From Rhizobium leguminosarum (GTDB lineage Bacteria > Pseudomonadota > Alphaproteobacteria > Rhizobiales > Rhizobiaceae): a stretch of DNA of 64,000 nucleotides. Under the pieces are notes generated by a model that did no database searches, was not told where the DNA came from, and worked only from the letters and a program-made list of their open reading frames with translations. Positions 26,184 to 34,368 of the stretch are shown piece after piece (positions within the stretch are counted from its first letter, which is position 1; every line of letters begins with the position of its first letter). The position numbers and the translations under genes were made by a program. The DNA is taken from NCBI RefSeq assembly GCF_001652265.1, contig NZ_LWBS01000327.1:186001-250000 (forward strand), written 5' to 3'.

Positions 26184-27977
26184 GACGATCCGCAATCTCA
26201 GCAGCCTGCCGGCAAACGGCAGGCGCAACCGGTAGATTTTCTCGGGCCAGGCCGATCTCAGCCGGGCGTCCTCCACGACGATCTCGTCGATTTCGATCTC
26301 GCCGGCGCCCTCGACGAAAATGCTGCCGAGATCGGCGAGATCGATCCTGTCCGGGCCGACGGTCGGCGCCAGGCATGTCATCAGCGACAGGACCGCCGGC
26401 TTGCCGCCGTCATAGGTGTCGACGATCTCGACATGGCGGCCGCGCAGCAGGGAAACGACGCGCCGATAGCTGTGCAACTGCGCTTCGGGGGGATAGGCGT
26501 CTGAAATATCGAGCGCTATGCGCGCGCTCCCTTCGTCAAACCCGACCTCGACATCGCGCGCGCCAAAAGCTTCGCCGGCCGACTGCATGACGCCTGCAAA
26601 TGTCGGCAGGTTGTGGAACGCCGACTGCATCGTCCATATCTCGTAGCGCCGCGCCGAAAAGGTTTTTGCGGTATAGGTCTCGACGCCGACATCGATCAGG
26701 AACGGACGTCCGTTCTTGTAGAGCGTCACGCTCCCGACATCGTTGTGATTGTGGCCCTCGCCATTGTTGCCGCCCTTGACGGCAAGCGAAAACTGCTCGT
26801 CGCGGGCGATGAACAGGCCGATGCCGGGATAGAAGATATCGCGCTGGGATGCAGGATGCGGCGGGGCGGCAGCGGGAAGCGTCGGGCCGGCCAGCAGTTC
26901 CTGCACGCGATACCAGAGGTTCCATTCCCCGGGCATATGCGAATTGTTGGAAGCGGCTCTGTCGGCTGCGGCGAACTCAGCCAGCATCTCAGAGCCGACC
27001 GCCTGTCCGAACAGGTATTCCCGCGCGGTGCAGGGTTCGACCACCGCGGAGGAATCTGCGAAATTGAAATAGTAGCGGCCGGCCACATGCATATGGGCAA
27101 TATATTCGGCCATGTTGCGGATCTTCGGCTGCTGCCAGACCCTGGCGAACAGGCCGGGCGCCACGGCGTCCAGGATGGTCAACGCACCATGCAGGCAGAG
27201 CGCGGCGTGGCGGTAATAGAGCACGCCCTCCTCGCAGGCGCCGTCCTCGGCATAGTCCTTCAGGAAGGCGTCGAGGCTGCCGAGCGCCTTTTTGACGACG
27301 GCGTGACGCGTGGGCTGATCCGTGTTCAGGGAGAAGACCGTCAACAGGACGTTCTGGCTTATCCATGCCGTCCAGTTGTTCATCCGCTCTTCGCCGCGTC
27401 CCATCCACCAGAAATGCCGGCCGAGATAGGGCGAAAGGATGCGGGTTTCGATCTCGCGCTCGACGCGTGCCGTAATCTCGGGGCTGATGGCGTCGAGCTC
27501 GTCGCGAAACAATGCGACGATGGTGGCAAGCAGGGCGGCTGTTTCGGCGGCGAAGAGATCGACGACAGGCTGCGAATTGTCGGGAAGCGGCAAGCGCGCG
27601 CCGCTTCGTTCATAGGCGTTATGCGCCGGCAGCTGCCACCCGCTCTCCTCCGCGATCAGGAAGATGCCGTCGACGATATTCGGCAGGAACCGCGCCCCGC
27701 TTTCGACGAGCTCGCCGAGCACCAGATTGTTGAGCATCCGGCGGCGCGTGAAATATAGGTCCTCGAAACGCGCGCGGTTGCCGGTTTCGGTGAACTCCCG
27801 GTAGTCCGACGCCGTAATCAGCGGCCAGGCGCGCGCAAGCGTCTCTTCCGCCTCGCCAACGACCACATCCCGTACCGCCTGCGACACGGAGTTCCATCTG
27901 GGGCGATCAGAGCCCACCGCCCCGGGCGTAAAATCGCCCAGCACATCCGGCAGCTCCTCTGAAATCTCGCTGAACAT
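26181..27977 (-). CDS. Heparinase II/III-like polysaccharide lyase
   Basis: 598 aa, two-domain lyase-like protein. The N-terminal helical toroid holds a conserved-looking NNWTAW (200-205) and YYRHA (254-258), where lyases of this superfamily place their catalytic Asn, Tyr and His. The C-terminal beta domain carries the HNHND cluster (409-413) in GNNGEGHNHNDVGSVTLYKNGR, a metal/substrate site typical of the family. No signal peptide, so the substrate is probably an imported oligosaccharide. Beta-elimination would give the unsaturated uronates that the GH88 enzyme at 29933 hydrolyses. Divergent from the ABC operon. Its TAG stop is supplied by the end of a RIME element. Confidence 0.88.
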   Translation of the reverse strand: MFSEISEELPDVLGDFTPGAVGSDRPRWNSVSQAVRDVVVGEAEETLARAWPLITASDYREFTETGNRARFEDLYFTRRRMLNNLVLGELVESGARFLPNIVDGIFLIAEESGWQLPAHNAYERSGARLPLPDNSQPVVDLFAAETAALLATIVALFRDELDAISPEITARVEREIETRILSPYLGRHFWWMGRGEERMNNWTAWISQNVLLTVFSLNTDQPTRHAVVKKALGSLDAFLKDYAEDGACEEGVLYYRHAALCLHGALTILDAVAPGLFARVWQQPKIRNMAEYIAHMHVAGRYYFNFADSSAVVEPCTAREYLFGQAVGSEMLAEFAAADRAASNNSHMPGEWNLWYRVQELLAGPTLPAAAPPHPASQRDIFYPGIGLFIARDEQFSLAVKGGNNGEGHNHNDVGSVTLYKNGRPFLIDVGVETYTAKTFSARRYEIWTMQSAFHNLPTFAGVMQSAGEAFGARDVEVGFDEGSARIALDISDAYPPEAQLHSYRRVVSLLRGRHVEIVDTYDGGKPAVLSLMTCLAPTVGPDRIDLADLGSIFVEGAGEIEIDEIVVEDARLRSAWPEKIYRLRLPFAGRLLRLRIV

Positions 27978-28085
27978 GTCCCTCCCCGCCTTGGAAAAGC
28001 ATCGATGAGCGCTTGGTCTTCATGCTCACCTATCATATGTATTTTGCGCTTTCCATGAAATTCGTATGACCTATTCAGAACTTGT

Positions 28086-28113
28086 TTGACCAATACCCGA
28101 TATGTGCTATGTG
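28086..28113 (+). promoter_or_regulatory. Possible promoter of the uronate ABC operon
   Basis: TTGACC (28086-28091), 16 bases, then TATGTG (28108-28113) is a plausible sigma-70 pair, 25 bases before the GTG start of the first permease. The 161-base divergent region between the lyase and permease genes must also hold the lyase promoter; I see no perfect operator palindrome in it. Confidence 0.35.
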
Positions 28114-28138
28114 GTTGCAGGAGGAAGAGGAGGCATCG

Positions 28139-29095
28139 GTGTCCATATCGAATTCGGTCATCGCGACGGATGGCGCTCCGGCAATCCCAAGCCGAAAAGT
28201 CGCGGTCCTGTCCAAGCGGCAGCGCAAGATACGTAGCGCGCTCGTCGCCTATTCTTTCATTGCGCCGAATTTCATCGGCTTTGCCGTCTTCACGCTCGGC
28301 CCGATCCTGTTTGCCTTCGTGCTCGCCTTCATGCATTGGGACGGCTCGAATGCGATCACATTCGCCGGGCTGGATAATTTCTGGCGGCTCTTCGAGGACA
28401 AGGCCTTTATCGCGGCGTTCTGGAACACGGTGATCTACACGGTCGCCTCCGTGCCGGCGACGCTCATCTGCGCGCTCGGCCTCGCCGTTCTCCTCAATCA
28501 GAAGATCGCAGGGCGCGACTTCTTCCGCACGGCGATGTTCTTCCCCTATGTCGCCTCGCTGGTGGCCGTCGCAGTCGTCTGGAACATGATCTTCAATCCC
28601 GAGATGGGACCGGTGAACATGATCCTTTACACGCTCGGCCTCGACCCGAAGAACATGCCGGGATGGGCGGCCGATCGCCACTGGGCGATGGTGACAGTGA
28701 TCCTCTTCGGCATCTGGAAGAACATGGGCTATTACATGGTCATCTATCTGGCCGGCCTGCAGGGCATCAATTCAGAACTCTATGAGGCCGCCGATCTCGA
28801 TGGCGCCAATGCCTGGCAGAAATTCATTCATGTCACCGTGCCACAGCTCGGGCCGACGACCTTCTTCGTCACCGTCATGCTGACGATCCAGTCCTTCAAG
28901 GTCTTCGACCAGATCTACATGATCACTCAGGGCGGGCCTGGCACCTCGACGCTCGTCCTCGTCTACCATATTTACAACGAGGCCTTCATTTCCTGGGATC
29001 TCGGCTATTCCAGCATGGTTGCGCTCGTGCTGTTCTTCCTCGTGCTTGCGGTCACCGTCTTCCAGTTCCGGCGCCAGAGGGAGGACGAGGCATGA
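28139..29095 (+). CDS. Sugar ABC transporter permease, MalF type (uronate locus)
   Basis: CUT1 permease, 318 aa, with six predicted helices and EAA loop ELYEAADLDGANAWQKFIHV. GTG at 28139 was taken as start because AGAGGAGG (28126-28133) is five bases before it; frames starting at 28082 would put this ribosome site inside the gene. First gene of the long plus-strand operon reaching at least to 34291. Its stop overlaps the next permease start (ATGA). Confidence 0.92.
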   Translation: MSISNSVIATDGAPAIPSRKVAVLSKRQRKIRSALVAYSFIAPNFIGFAVFTLGPILFAFVLAFMHWDGSNAITFAGLDNFWRLFEDKAFIAAFWNTVIYTVASVPATLICALGLAVLLNQKIAGRDFFRTAMFFPYVASLVAVAVVWNMIFNPEMGPVNMILYTLGLDPKNMPGWAADRHWAMVTVILFGIWKNMGYYMVIYLAGLQGINSELYEAADLDGANAWQKFIHVTVPQLGPTTFFVTVMLTIQSFKVFDQIYMITQGGPGTSTLVLVYHIYNEAFISWDLGYSSMVALVLFFLVLAVTVFQFRRQREDEA

Positions 29096-29928
29096 GGATC
29101 GCAGGACGCAAGGTGACCGTCAGATCGGTCGCGATCTACGCCATCGTCATCGCCGTCACGCTCGTCATGCTGATGCCCTTCGCCTGGATGCTCTCGGCAT
29201 CCCTGAAGCTCAGCCGCGACGTCTTCGCTTTCCCGATCGAGTGGATACCCGCCGAGCCGCAATGGCAGAACTACGTCGATATCTGGACGAAGATCCCGCT
29301 TGCGCTGTTCATCTACAACACGTCGAAGCTGACGATCATCGTCACGTTGCTGCAGCTTTTGACCTCCAGCTTTGCGGCCTACGCCTTCGCCAAGCTGAAT
29401 TTCCCCTACAAGAATACCCTGTTCCTCGGTTACATCGCCACCATCGCCATGCCCTGGCAGGTCTATATGGTGCCGCAATTCCTGCTGATGCGCGAATTCG
29501 GCCTCAACAACACTCATCTGGCGCTGATCTGCCTGCAGGCCTTCACCGCCTTCGGCGTCTTCCTGATGCGGCAGTTCTACATGTCGATCCCGACCGAGCT
29601 CTGCGAGGCGGCCCGCATCGACGGCATGAACGAGTACCAGATCTGGGCGCGCATCATGCTGCCGCTGTCGAAGCCCGCGCTCTCGACGCTGACGATCTTC
29701 ACCTTCGTCACCACCTGGAATGATTTTCTCGGGCCGATGATCTATCTGACCAAGACCGAGCTGAAGACCGTCCAGATCGGCCTGCGCATGTTCATCTCGC
29801 AATATTCGGCCGAATACGGGCTGATCATGGCGGCCTCCGTCGTCGCCCTCATTCCGGTTCTCGTCGTCTTCCTCTCTCTCCAGCGTTTCTTCGTCGAAGG
29901 CATCGCCTCGACGGGACTGAAGGGTTAA
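29092..29928 (+). CDS. Sugar ABC transporter permease, MalG type (uronate locus)
   Basis: CUT1 permease, 278 aa, six predicted helices, EAA loop ELCEAARIDGMNEYQIWARI. Starts inside the stop of the previous permease gene and is followed four bases later by the GH88 gene. Forms the membrane channel with its partner, driven by the ATPase at 31121 and fed by the binding protein at 33017. Confidence 0.93.
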   Translation: MRIAGRKVTVRSVAIYAIVIAVTLVMLMPFAWMLSASLKLSRDVFAFPIEWIPAEPQWQNYVDIWTKIPLALFIYNTSKLTIIVTLLQLLTSSFAAYAFAKLNFPYKNTLFLGYIATIAMPWQVYMVPQFLLMREFGLNNTHLALICLQAFTAFGVFLMRQFYMSIPTELCEAARIDGMNEYQIWARIMLPLSKPALSTLTIFTFVTTWNDFLGPMIYLTKTELKTVQIGLRMFISQYSAEYGLIMAASVVALIPVLVVFLSLQRFFVEGIASTGLKG

Positions 29929-29932
29929 ATCC

Positions 29933-31105
29933 ATGAATGCCGTCTCGTCCGTCGCCCCGCAGCCGATCGCCGACCAGGAGGTCAAAGCCGCGCTCGATCT
30001 TGCTGTCGAGCAGATCAGGCGCAACCTCCCCCAGTTCACCCATGCCTCGCAGAACCATTCGAGCGTCGGAAATTTCTATCCCGCGGTGGCGAACGACCAA
30101 TGGACCGCGGGTTTCTGGCCCGGCGAGCTGTGGCTCGCTTTCGAGCACAGCGGCGAGGCGGTTTTCCGCGATGCCGCTCAGATCCAGGTCCAGTCGTTCC
30201 TGCATCGGATCGTGAACCGCATCGAGACCGATCATCACGACATGGGCTTTCTCTATTCGCCCTCCTGCATCGCCGCCTGGAAGCTCGTTGGAGATGAGGA
30301 TGGCCGCAGGGCCGCCATCCTGGCCGCCGACCAGTTGATCGAGCGTTTCCAGCCCGTCGGCCAGTTCATCCAGGCCTGGGGCCGCAAGGGGGTGGCGGAA
30401 GAATATCGCTACATCATCGACTGCCTGCTGAACCTACCGCTTCTCTACTGGGCAAGCCGCGAGACCGGCGATCCGAAATACCGCGAGATCGCGCTCATTC
30501 ACGCCCGCACCACGCTTGCCAATTCGGTTCGGCCGGATGATTCCACCTATCATACCTTCTATATGGACCCGGTCACCGGAGCGCCGGTGCGCGGCGCCAC
30601 CAAACAGGGTTACAAAGACGATAGCGCCTGGGCGCGCGGACAGGCCTGGGCAATCGCTGGAATGGCCTTGTCCTATCGCTATGAACGGCTCGAGGAATAT
30701 CGCCAAACCTTCGACCGGCTGCTCGCCTTCTATCTCAACCGGCTGCCGGCCGACATGGTGCCTTATTGGGACCTCGTCTTTTCGGACGGCGACGGCGAGC
30801 CGCGCGACAGTTCGTCGGCATCGATCACCGCCTGCGGCCTTCTGGAAATGGCCGATCTCGTCGAGCCGGAACCAGCAGCACATTATCGCACGCTGGCGCG
30901 GCGCATGATGAAGAGCCTTGCGGATCATTATGCGGTCAAGGATCCCACGATCTCCAACGGCCTGGTGCTGCACGCCACCTATTCGAAGAAATCGCCGTTC
31001 AACACCTGCCGCGGCGAGGGTGTCGATGAATGCGTCTCCTGGGGAGATTATTATTTCATGGAAGCTTTGACGCGCATTTCGCGCAGCTGGTCTTCCTATT
31101 GGTGA
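29933..31105 (+). CDS. Unsaturated glucuronyl hydrolase-like protein, GH88
   Basis: 390-aa alpha/alpha-barrel enzyme that hydrolyses the terminal unsaturated uronic acid of lyase-made oligosaccharides through hydration of the double bond. Two candidate catalytic acids match Bacillus UGL Asp88 and Asp149: Asp103 in HHDMGFLYSPS and Asp163 in YIIDCLLNLPLL. The GH88 signature DDSAWARGQAWAI is at 229-241. No signal peptide: cytoplasmic. Lying inside the ABC operon and opposite a heparinase-like lyase, it completes an import, cleave and saturate pathway for glycosaminoglycan-, ulvan- or xanthan-like uronates; the exact polymer is unknown. Confidence 0.9.
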   Translation: MNAVSSVAPQPIADQEVKAALDLAVEQIRRNLPQFTHASQNHSSVGNFYPAVANDQWTAGFWPGELWLAFEHSGEAVFRDAAQIQVQSFLHRIVNRIETDHHDMGFLYSPSCIAAWKLVGDEDGRRAAILAADQLIERFQPVGQFIQAWGRKGVAEEYRYIIDCLLNLPLLYWASRETGDPKYREIALIHARTTLANSVRPDDSTYHTFYMDPVTGAPVRGATKQGYKDDSAWARGQAWAIAGMALSYRYERLEEYRQTFDRLLAFYLNRLPADMVPYWDLVFSDGDGEPRDSSSASITACGLLEMADLVEPEPAAHYRTLARRMMKSLADHYAVKDPTISNGLVLHATYSKKSPFNTCRGEGVDECVSWGDYYFMEALTRISRSWSSYW

Positions 31106-31120
31106 ATTCAGGAGAATCCG

Positions 31121-32230
31121 ATGGCCAGCATTTCGCTTAAAGAGCTGAACAAGAGCTACGGTGCGCTCACCGTCGTCCACGACATCGACCTCGAGATCGC
31201 AGACAAGGAATTCATCATTCTGGTCGGCCCGTCGGGCTGCGGCAAATCGACGACGCTGCGGATGATCGCCGGCCTCGAGGAAATATCGGGAGGAGAGCTC
31301 AAGATTGGCGGCGACGTCATGAACGACGTCCCTTCGAAGGATCGGGATATCGCCATGGTCTTCCAGAATTATGCGCTCTATCCGCATATGACCGTCTACA
31401 AGAACATGGCTTTCGGGTTGCAGCTCAGGAAGGTGTCGCGCGACTTCATCGATGCCCAGGTGCAGGATGCCGCCAGGATCCTCGACATCTCTCATCTCCT
31501 GAACCGCAAGCCGAAGGCGCTTTCGGGCGGGCAGCGCCAGCGCGTCGCGCTTGGCCGCGCCATGGTGCGCAATCCGGCGGTCTTCCTACTCGACGAGCCG
31601 CTTTCCAATCTCGACGCCAAGCTGCGCGGCACGATGCGTTCGGAAATCACCAAGCTGCACAAGCGCCTCAACGCCACCTTCATCTACGTCACCCATGACC
31701 AAGTCGAGGCCATGACCATGGCGGACCGGATCGTCGTCATGAAGGACGGGCACATCCAGCAGGTCGATACGCCGCAGAACCTCTATGACCGCCCCGTCAA
31801 CATGTTCGTCGCCGGCTTCATCGGCGCACCGCAGATGAACATGCTGCCCTCAACCATTCTGCGCCGGAGCGATGGTTACGTCGCCGTCTTCGACGGCCGG
31901 GAACTGCCGCTGCCTGCCCATTTCGATAAGAGCAGGATCGCCCCCTACGAGGGCCGCGAACTAGTGCTCGGCATCCGTCCCGAGAATTTCCACGAGCTGC
32001 CGCCGGCTGACATCGCACCGGAGAACCTGGCGCCCCTCAAGGCGATCGTCGAACTTGCCGAACCCATGGGCTCGGAAGTGCACCTGAACATGATGGCAGG
32101 CGGTCGCAATCTTATCGCCCGCGTCTCGCCACGCTTCCGGCCCGATATAGGCGAAGAGGCGGCGCTGGTTGCCGATATGACCAATGCGCAGCTGTTCGAC
32201 AAGGAAACGGAACGCTCGATTCTATACTGA
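31121..32230 (+). CDS. Sugar ABC transporter ATP-binding protein, UgpC/MsmX type (uronate locus)
   Basis: 369-aa ATPase with Walker A GPSGCGKST (36-44), signature LSGGQ in KALSGGQRQRVALGRAM, Walker B VFLLDEPLSNLD and switch His in THDQVEAMTM, plus C-terminal TOBE-type domain. Placed 15 bases after GH88 and before DUF624. Close paralogue of the ATPase at 2581-3687; either may serve the permeases at 16577-18377. Confidence 0.95.
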   Translation: MASISLKELNKSYGALTVVHDIDLEIADKEFIILVGPSGCGKSTTLRMIAGLEEISGGELKIGGDVMNDVPSKDRDIAMVFQNYALYPHMTVYKNMAFGLQLRKVSRDFIDAQVQDAARILDISHLLNRKPKALSGGQRQRVALGRAMVRNPAVFLLDEPLSNLDAKLRGTMRSEITKLHKRLNATFIYVTHDQVEAMTMADRIVVMKDGHIQQVDTPQNLYDRPVNMFVAGFIGAPQMNMLPSTILRRSDGYVAVFDGRELPLPAHFDKSRIAPYEGRELVLGIRPENFHELPPADIAPENLAPLKAIVELAEPMGSEVHLNMMAGGRNLIARVSPRFRPDIGEEAALVADMTNAQLFDKETERSILY

Positions 32231-32250
32231 GGCGCCTGCGGGAGACGGCT

Positions 32251-32976
32251 ATGCAGTGGTTGCGGGACATGTGGACGAGGGAGGGGCCGGGCATCCCGAA
32301 GGATGCGCCGAAGAGGACCGGCCTTGCTCTGTTCGTCGAGATCCTCGTCCGCGAATGGTGGGAGATGGTCAAGCTGAACATCCTCTTCATCCTGTCCGCC
32401 CTCTTCGTCGTGACGCTGCCGGCAGCGCTCGCCGCCATGGCCCGGGTCTCGGTGGCCCTCGTGGAAGACCGCAACTCCTATCTGCTACGGGACTTCACGG
32501 AAGCCTTTCTGCGCTACTTCTGGCGCGCCACGGCCTGGGGCCTGGCGCTGGCGGGTGCTCTCGCAGTCTGCCTCTATGCGATCGCAACCTATGGCGCCGG
32601 CGCGCGGGACAATCTGTTGCTGAGCGCTCCGCTGACGATTGCGCTCGTCGCCACCGCCTTCGTCGCGGTCCTCGCCTGCCATCTGTTCGTTCTGATGGTG
32701 ATGCGCGATCTGCCGGCTCTTAGGCTGCTGCGCCTGGCCGCGCTCGCCTCCGTCATCCGTCCGCTCCCGGCGCTCGCCGCGCTCGCCTTTACCGCCAGCC
32801 TCTGGCTGGCGCACGTCCTCTTCTATCCGGTTTCGGTGTTCATGCCGGCAACCTTCAATTTTTCACTCGGAATGTTCGCCGTCGCATTCGGCGTCCATCG
32901 GGCGGCGGTGACGGTTCTAGACCTGCTAAACGCACCACAGCCGCACCGCGAACCGCATAGACGAGACGCTTCATAA
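32251..32976 (+). CDS. DUF624 (YesL-like) membrane protein
   Basis: 241 aa with about five hydrophobic helices (near 45-65, 90-115, 125-150, 175-195, 200-220). The N-terminal GPGIPKDAPKRTGLALFVEILVREWWEMVKLN and the spacing match the DUF624/YesL family, which recurs in Bacillus and rhizobial operons with CUT1 importers for plant polysaccharide fragments. No molecular function is established; an accessory role for the importer is inferred from conserved context. Note the many Arg residues in loops, expected for an inner-membrane protein. Confidence 0.82.
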   Translation: MQWLRDMWTREGPGIPKDAPKRTGLALFVEILVREWWEMVKLNILFILSALFVVTLPAALAAMARVSVALVEDRNSYLLRDFTEAFLRYFWRATAWGLALAGALAVCLYAIATYGAGARDNLLLSAPLTIALVATAFVAVLACHLFVLMVMRDLPALRLLRLAALASVIRPLPALAALAFTASLWLAHVLFYPVSVFMPATFNFSLGMFAVAFGVHRAAVTVLDLLNAPQPHREPHRRDAS

Positions 32977-33016
32977 AATAACTGATCCAGAGATGATCCA
33001 GGGAAGGAGAACGGGA

Positions 33017-34291
33017 ATGTATTTGGATAAATTCGGGGGGACGGTGAAACTTGCCGTGGCGGGTTTCACCTTGGCGGCGATGACGGCCGGGGCAGCGCTT
33101 GCCCAGGACGCCGTGACGCTCAAATGGGCTTTGTGGGACTGGGACAAGACCGCCTATTACAAGCCTCTGATCGAGGCCTATCAGGCCAAACACCCCAACG
33201 TGAAGTTCGAGCCGATGGACCTCGGCTCGCAGGACTACCAGCAGATGATCTCGACGCAGCTGACCGGCGGCTCCAAGGACATCGACATCGTCACCGTCAA
33301 GGATGTGCCGGGCTACACCAATCTGGTGCGCGCCGGTAACATCGCCGATCTCAGCGGCTTCGTGAAGGATCAGAAGATCGACCCGGCTCCCTTTGGCGGC
33401 CTGATCGAGGAACTGACCATCGATGGCAAAATCTACTCCCTGCCGTTCCGCTCCGACTTCTGGGTTGTCTATTACAACAAGGATATATTCGACAAAGCAG
33501 GTGTCCCCTACCCCACCAATGACATGACCTGGGCGCAGTTCGACGAGACCGCCGAGAAGCTTTCGGGCGGCATGGGCACCAACAAGACCTATGGCGCGCT
33601 TCTGCACACCTGGCGGTCGACCGTTCAGCTGCCCGGCATCCTCGACGGAAAACACACGCTGGTCGACGGCGACTATGGCTTCCTGAAGCCCTGGTACGAG
33701 AGGGCGCTGGCCCTGCAGAAGGATGGCGCGATTCCCTCCTATGCCTTCCTGAAGACGTCGAACACACATTATTCGGCACTCTTCTTCAACGGCACGATCG
33801 GCATGCTGCCGATGGGAACCTGGTTCGTCGGCACCCAGATCACCAAGGTGAAATCGGGTGAATCGAAGAGCAAGAACTGGGGCATCGTCAAGTTCCCGCA
33901 TCCCGACGGTGTGGCAACCGGCACGACCGCTGCGCAGATTTCCGGCCTGGCGGTCAACGCCAATTCCGACCACAAGGATGCCGCGCTCGATTTCATCAAG
34001 TTCGTCACCGGTCCTGAGGGCGCAGCAGTTATCGCGTCGACGGGCACCTTCCCTGCGCTCAAGACGGATGATGTCAGCGCCAAGATCGCGGCAACACCCG
34101 GATTTCCTGAGGATGCGGCCAGCAAGGAGGCGCTGAAGCCGTCGAAAACCTACCTGGAGATGGCGGTCAACCCGAACGCCGCCAAGATCGAGGTCGTGCT
34201 CAACCGGGTGCATGACGCGATCATGACCGACAGCACCTCCGTCGATGACGGGCTGAAGGAAATGACCGAAGGCGTGAAGGCCATCAAGTAG
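33017..34291 (+). CDS. Sugar ABC transporter solute-binding protein (uronate locus)
   Basis: Periplasmic family 1 binding protein, 424 aa. The ATG at MYLDKFG is preceded by AAGGAGAACGGG; an upstream in-frame start at 32993 has no ribosome site. Signal peptide to about residue 30 (ending ALA). The C-terminal half has the usual hinge and the GTTAAQISGLAVNANSDHKDAALDFIKF block. Followed by a strong hairpin before the DUF2264 gene, fitting higher expression of the binding protein than of the genes after it. Confidence 0.93.
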   Translation: MYLDKFGGTVKLAVAGFTLAAMTAGAALAQDAVTLKWALWDWDKTAYYKPLIEAYQAKHPNVKFEPMDLGSQDYQQMISTQLTGGSKDIDIVTVKDVPGYTNLVRAGNIADLSGFVKDQKIDPAPFGGLIEELTIDGKIYSLPFRSDFWVVYYNKDIFDKAGVPYPTNDMTWAQFDETAEKLSGGMGTNKTYGALLHTWRSTVQLPGILDGKHTLVDGDYGFLKPWYERALALQKDGAIPSYAFLKTSNTHYSALFFNGTIGMLPMGTWFVGTQITKVKSGESKSKNWGIVKFPHPDGVATGTTAAQISGLAVNANSDHKDAALDFIKFVTGPEGAAVIASTGTFPALKTDDVSAKIAATPGFPEDAASKEALKPSKTYLEMAVNPNAAKIEVVLNRVHDAIMTDSTSVDDGLKEMTEGVKAIK

Positions 34292-34309
34292 GCGTCCAGA
34301 AATGTCGAC

Positions 34310-34345
34310 GGCCGCGGGCAATATCTGCCCGCGGCCGATCCTGCT
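34310..34345 (+). terminator. Terminator-like hairpin after the binding-protein gene
   Basis: GGCCGCGGGCA (34310-34320) and TGCCCGCGGCC (34326-34336) make a perfect 11-bp stem with a 5-base loop. A TTTT run follows after eight bases. It may end most transcripts, or act as a stabilising hairpin if the DUF2264 gene is reached by read-through. Confidence 0.75.
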
Positions 34346-34368
34346 TTTCATGAATTTCGAGCTTGACA

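Noticed and set aside
29005..30039. Minus-strand frame opposite the MalG-type permease and GH88 start
   Set aside because: Covers two overlapping real genes on the plus strand and has the typical His/Asp/Arg-rich shadow composition.
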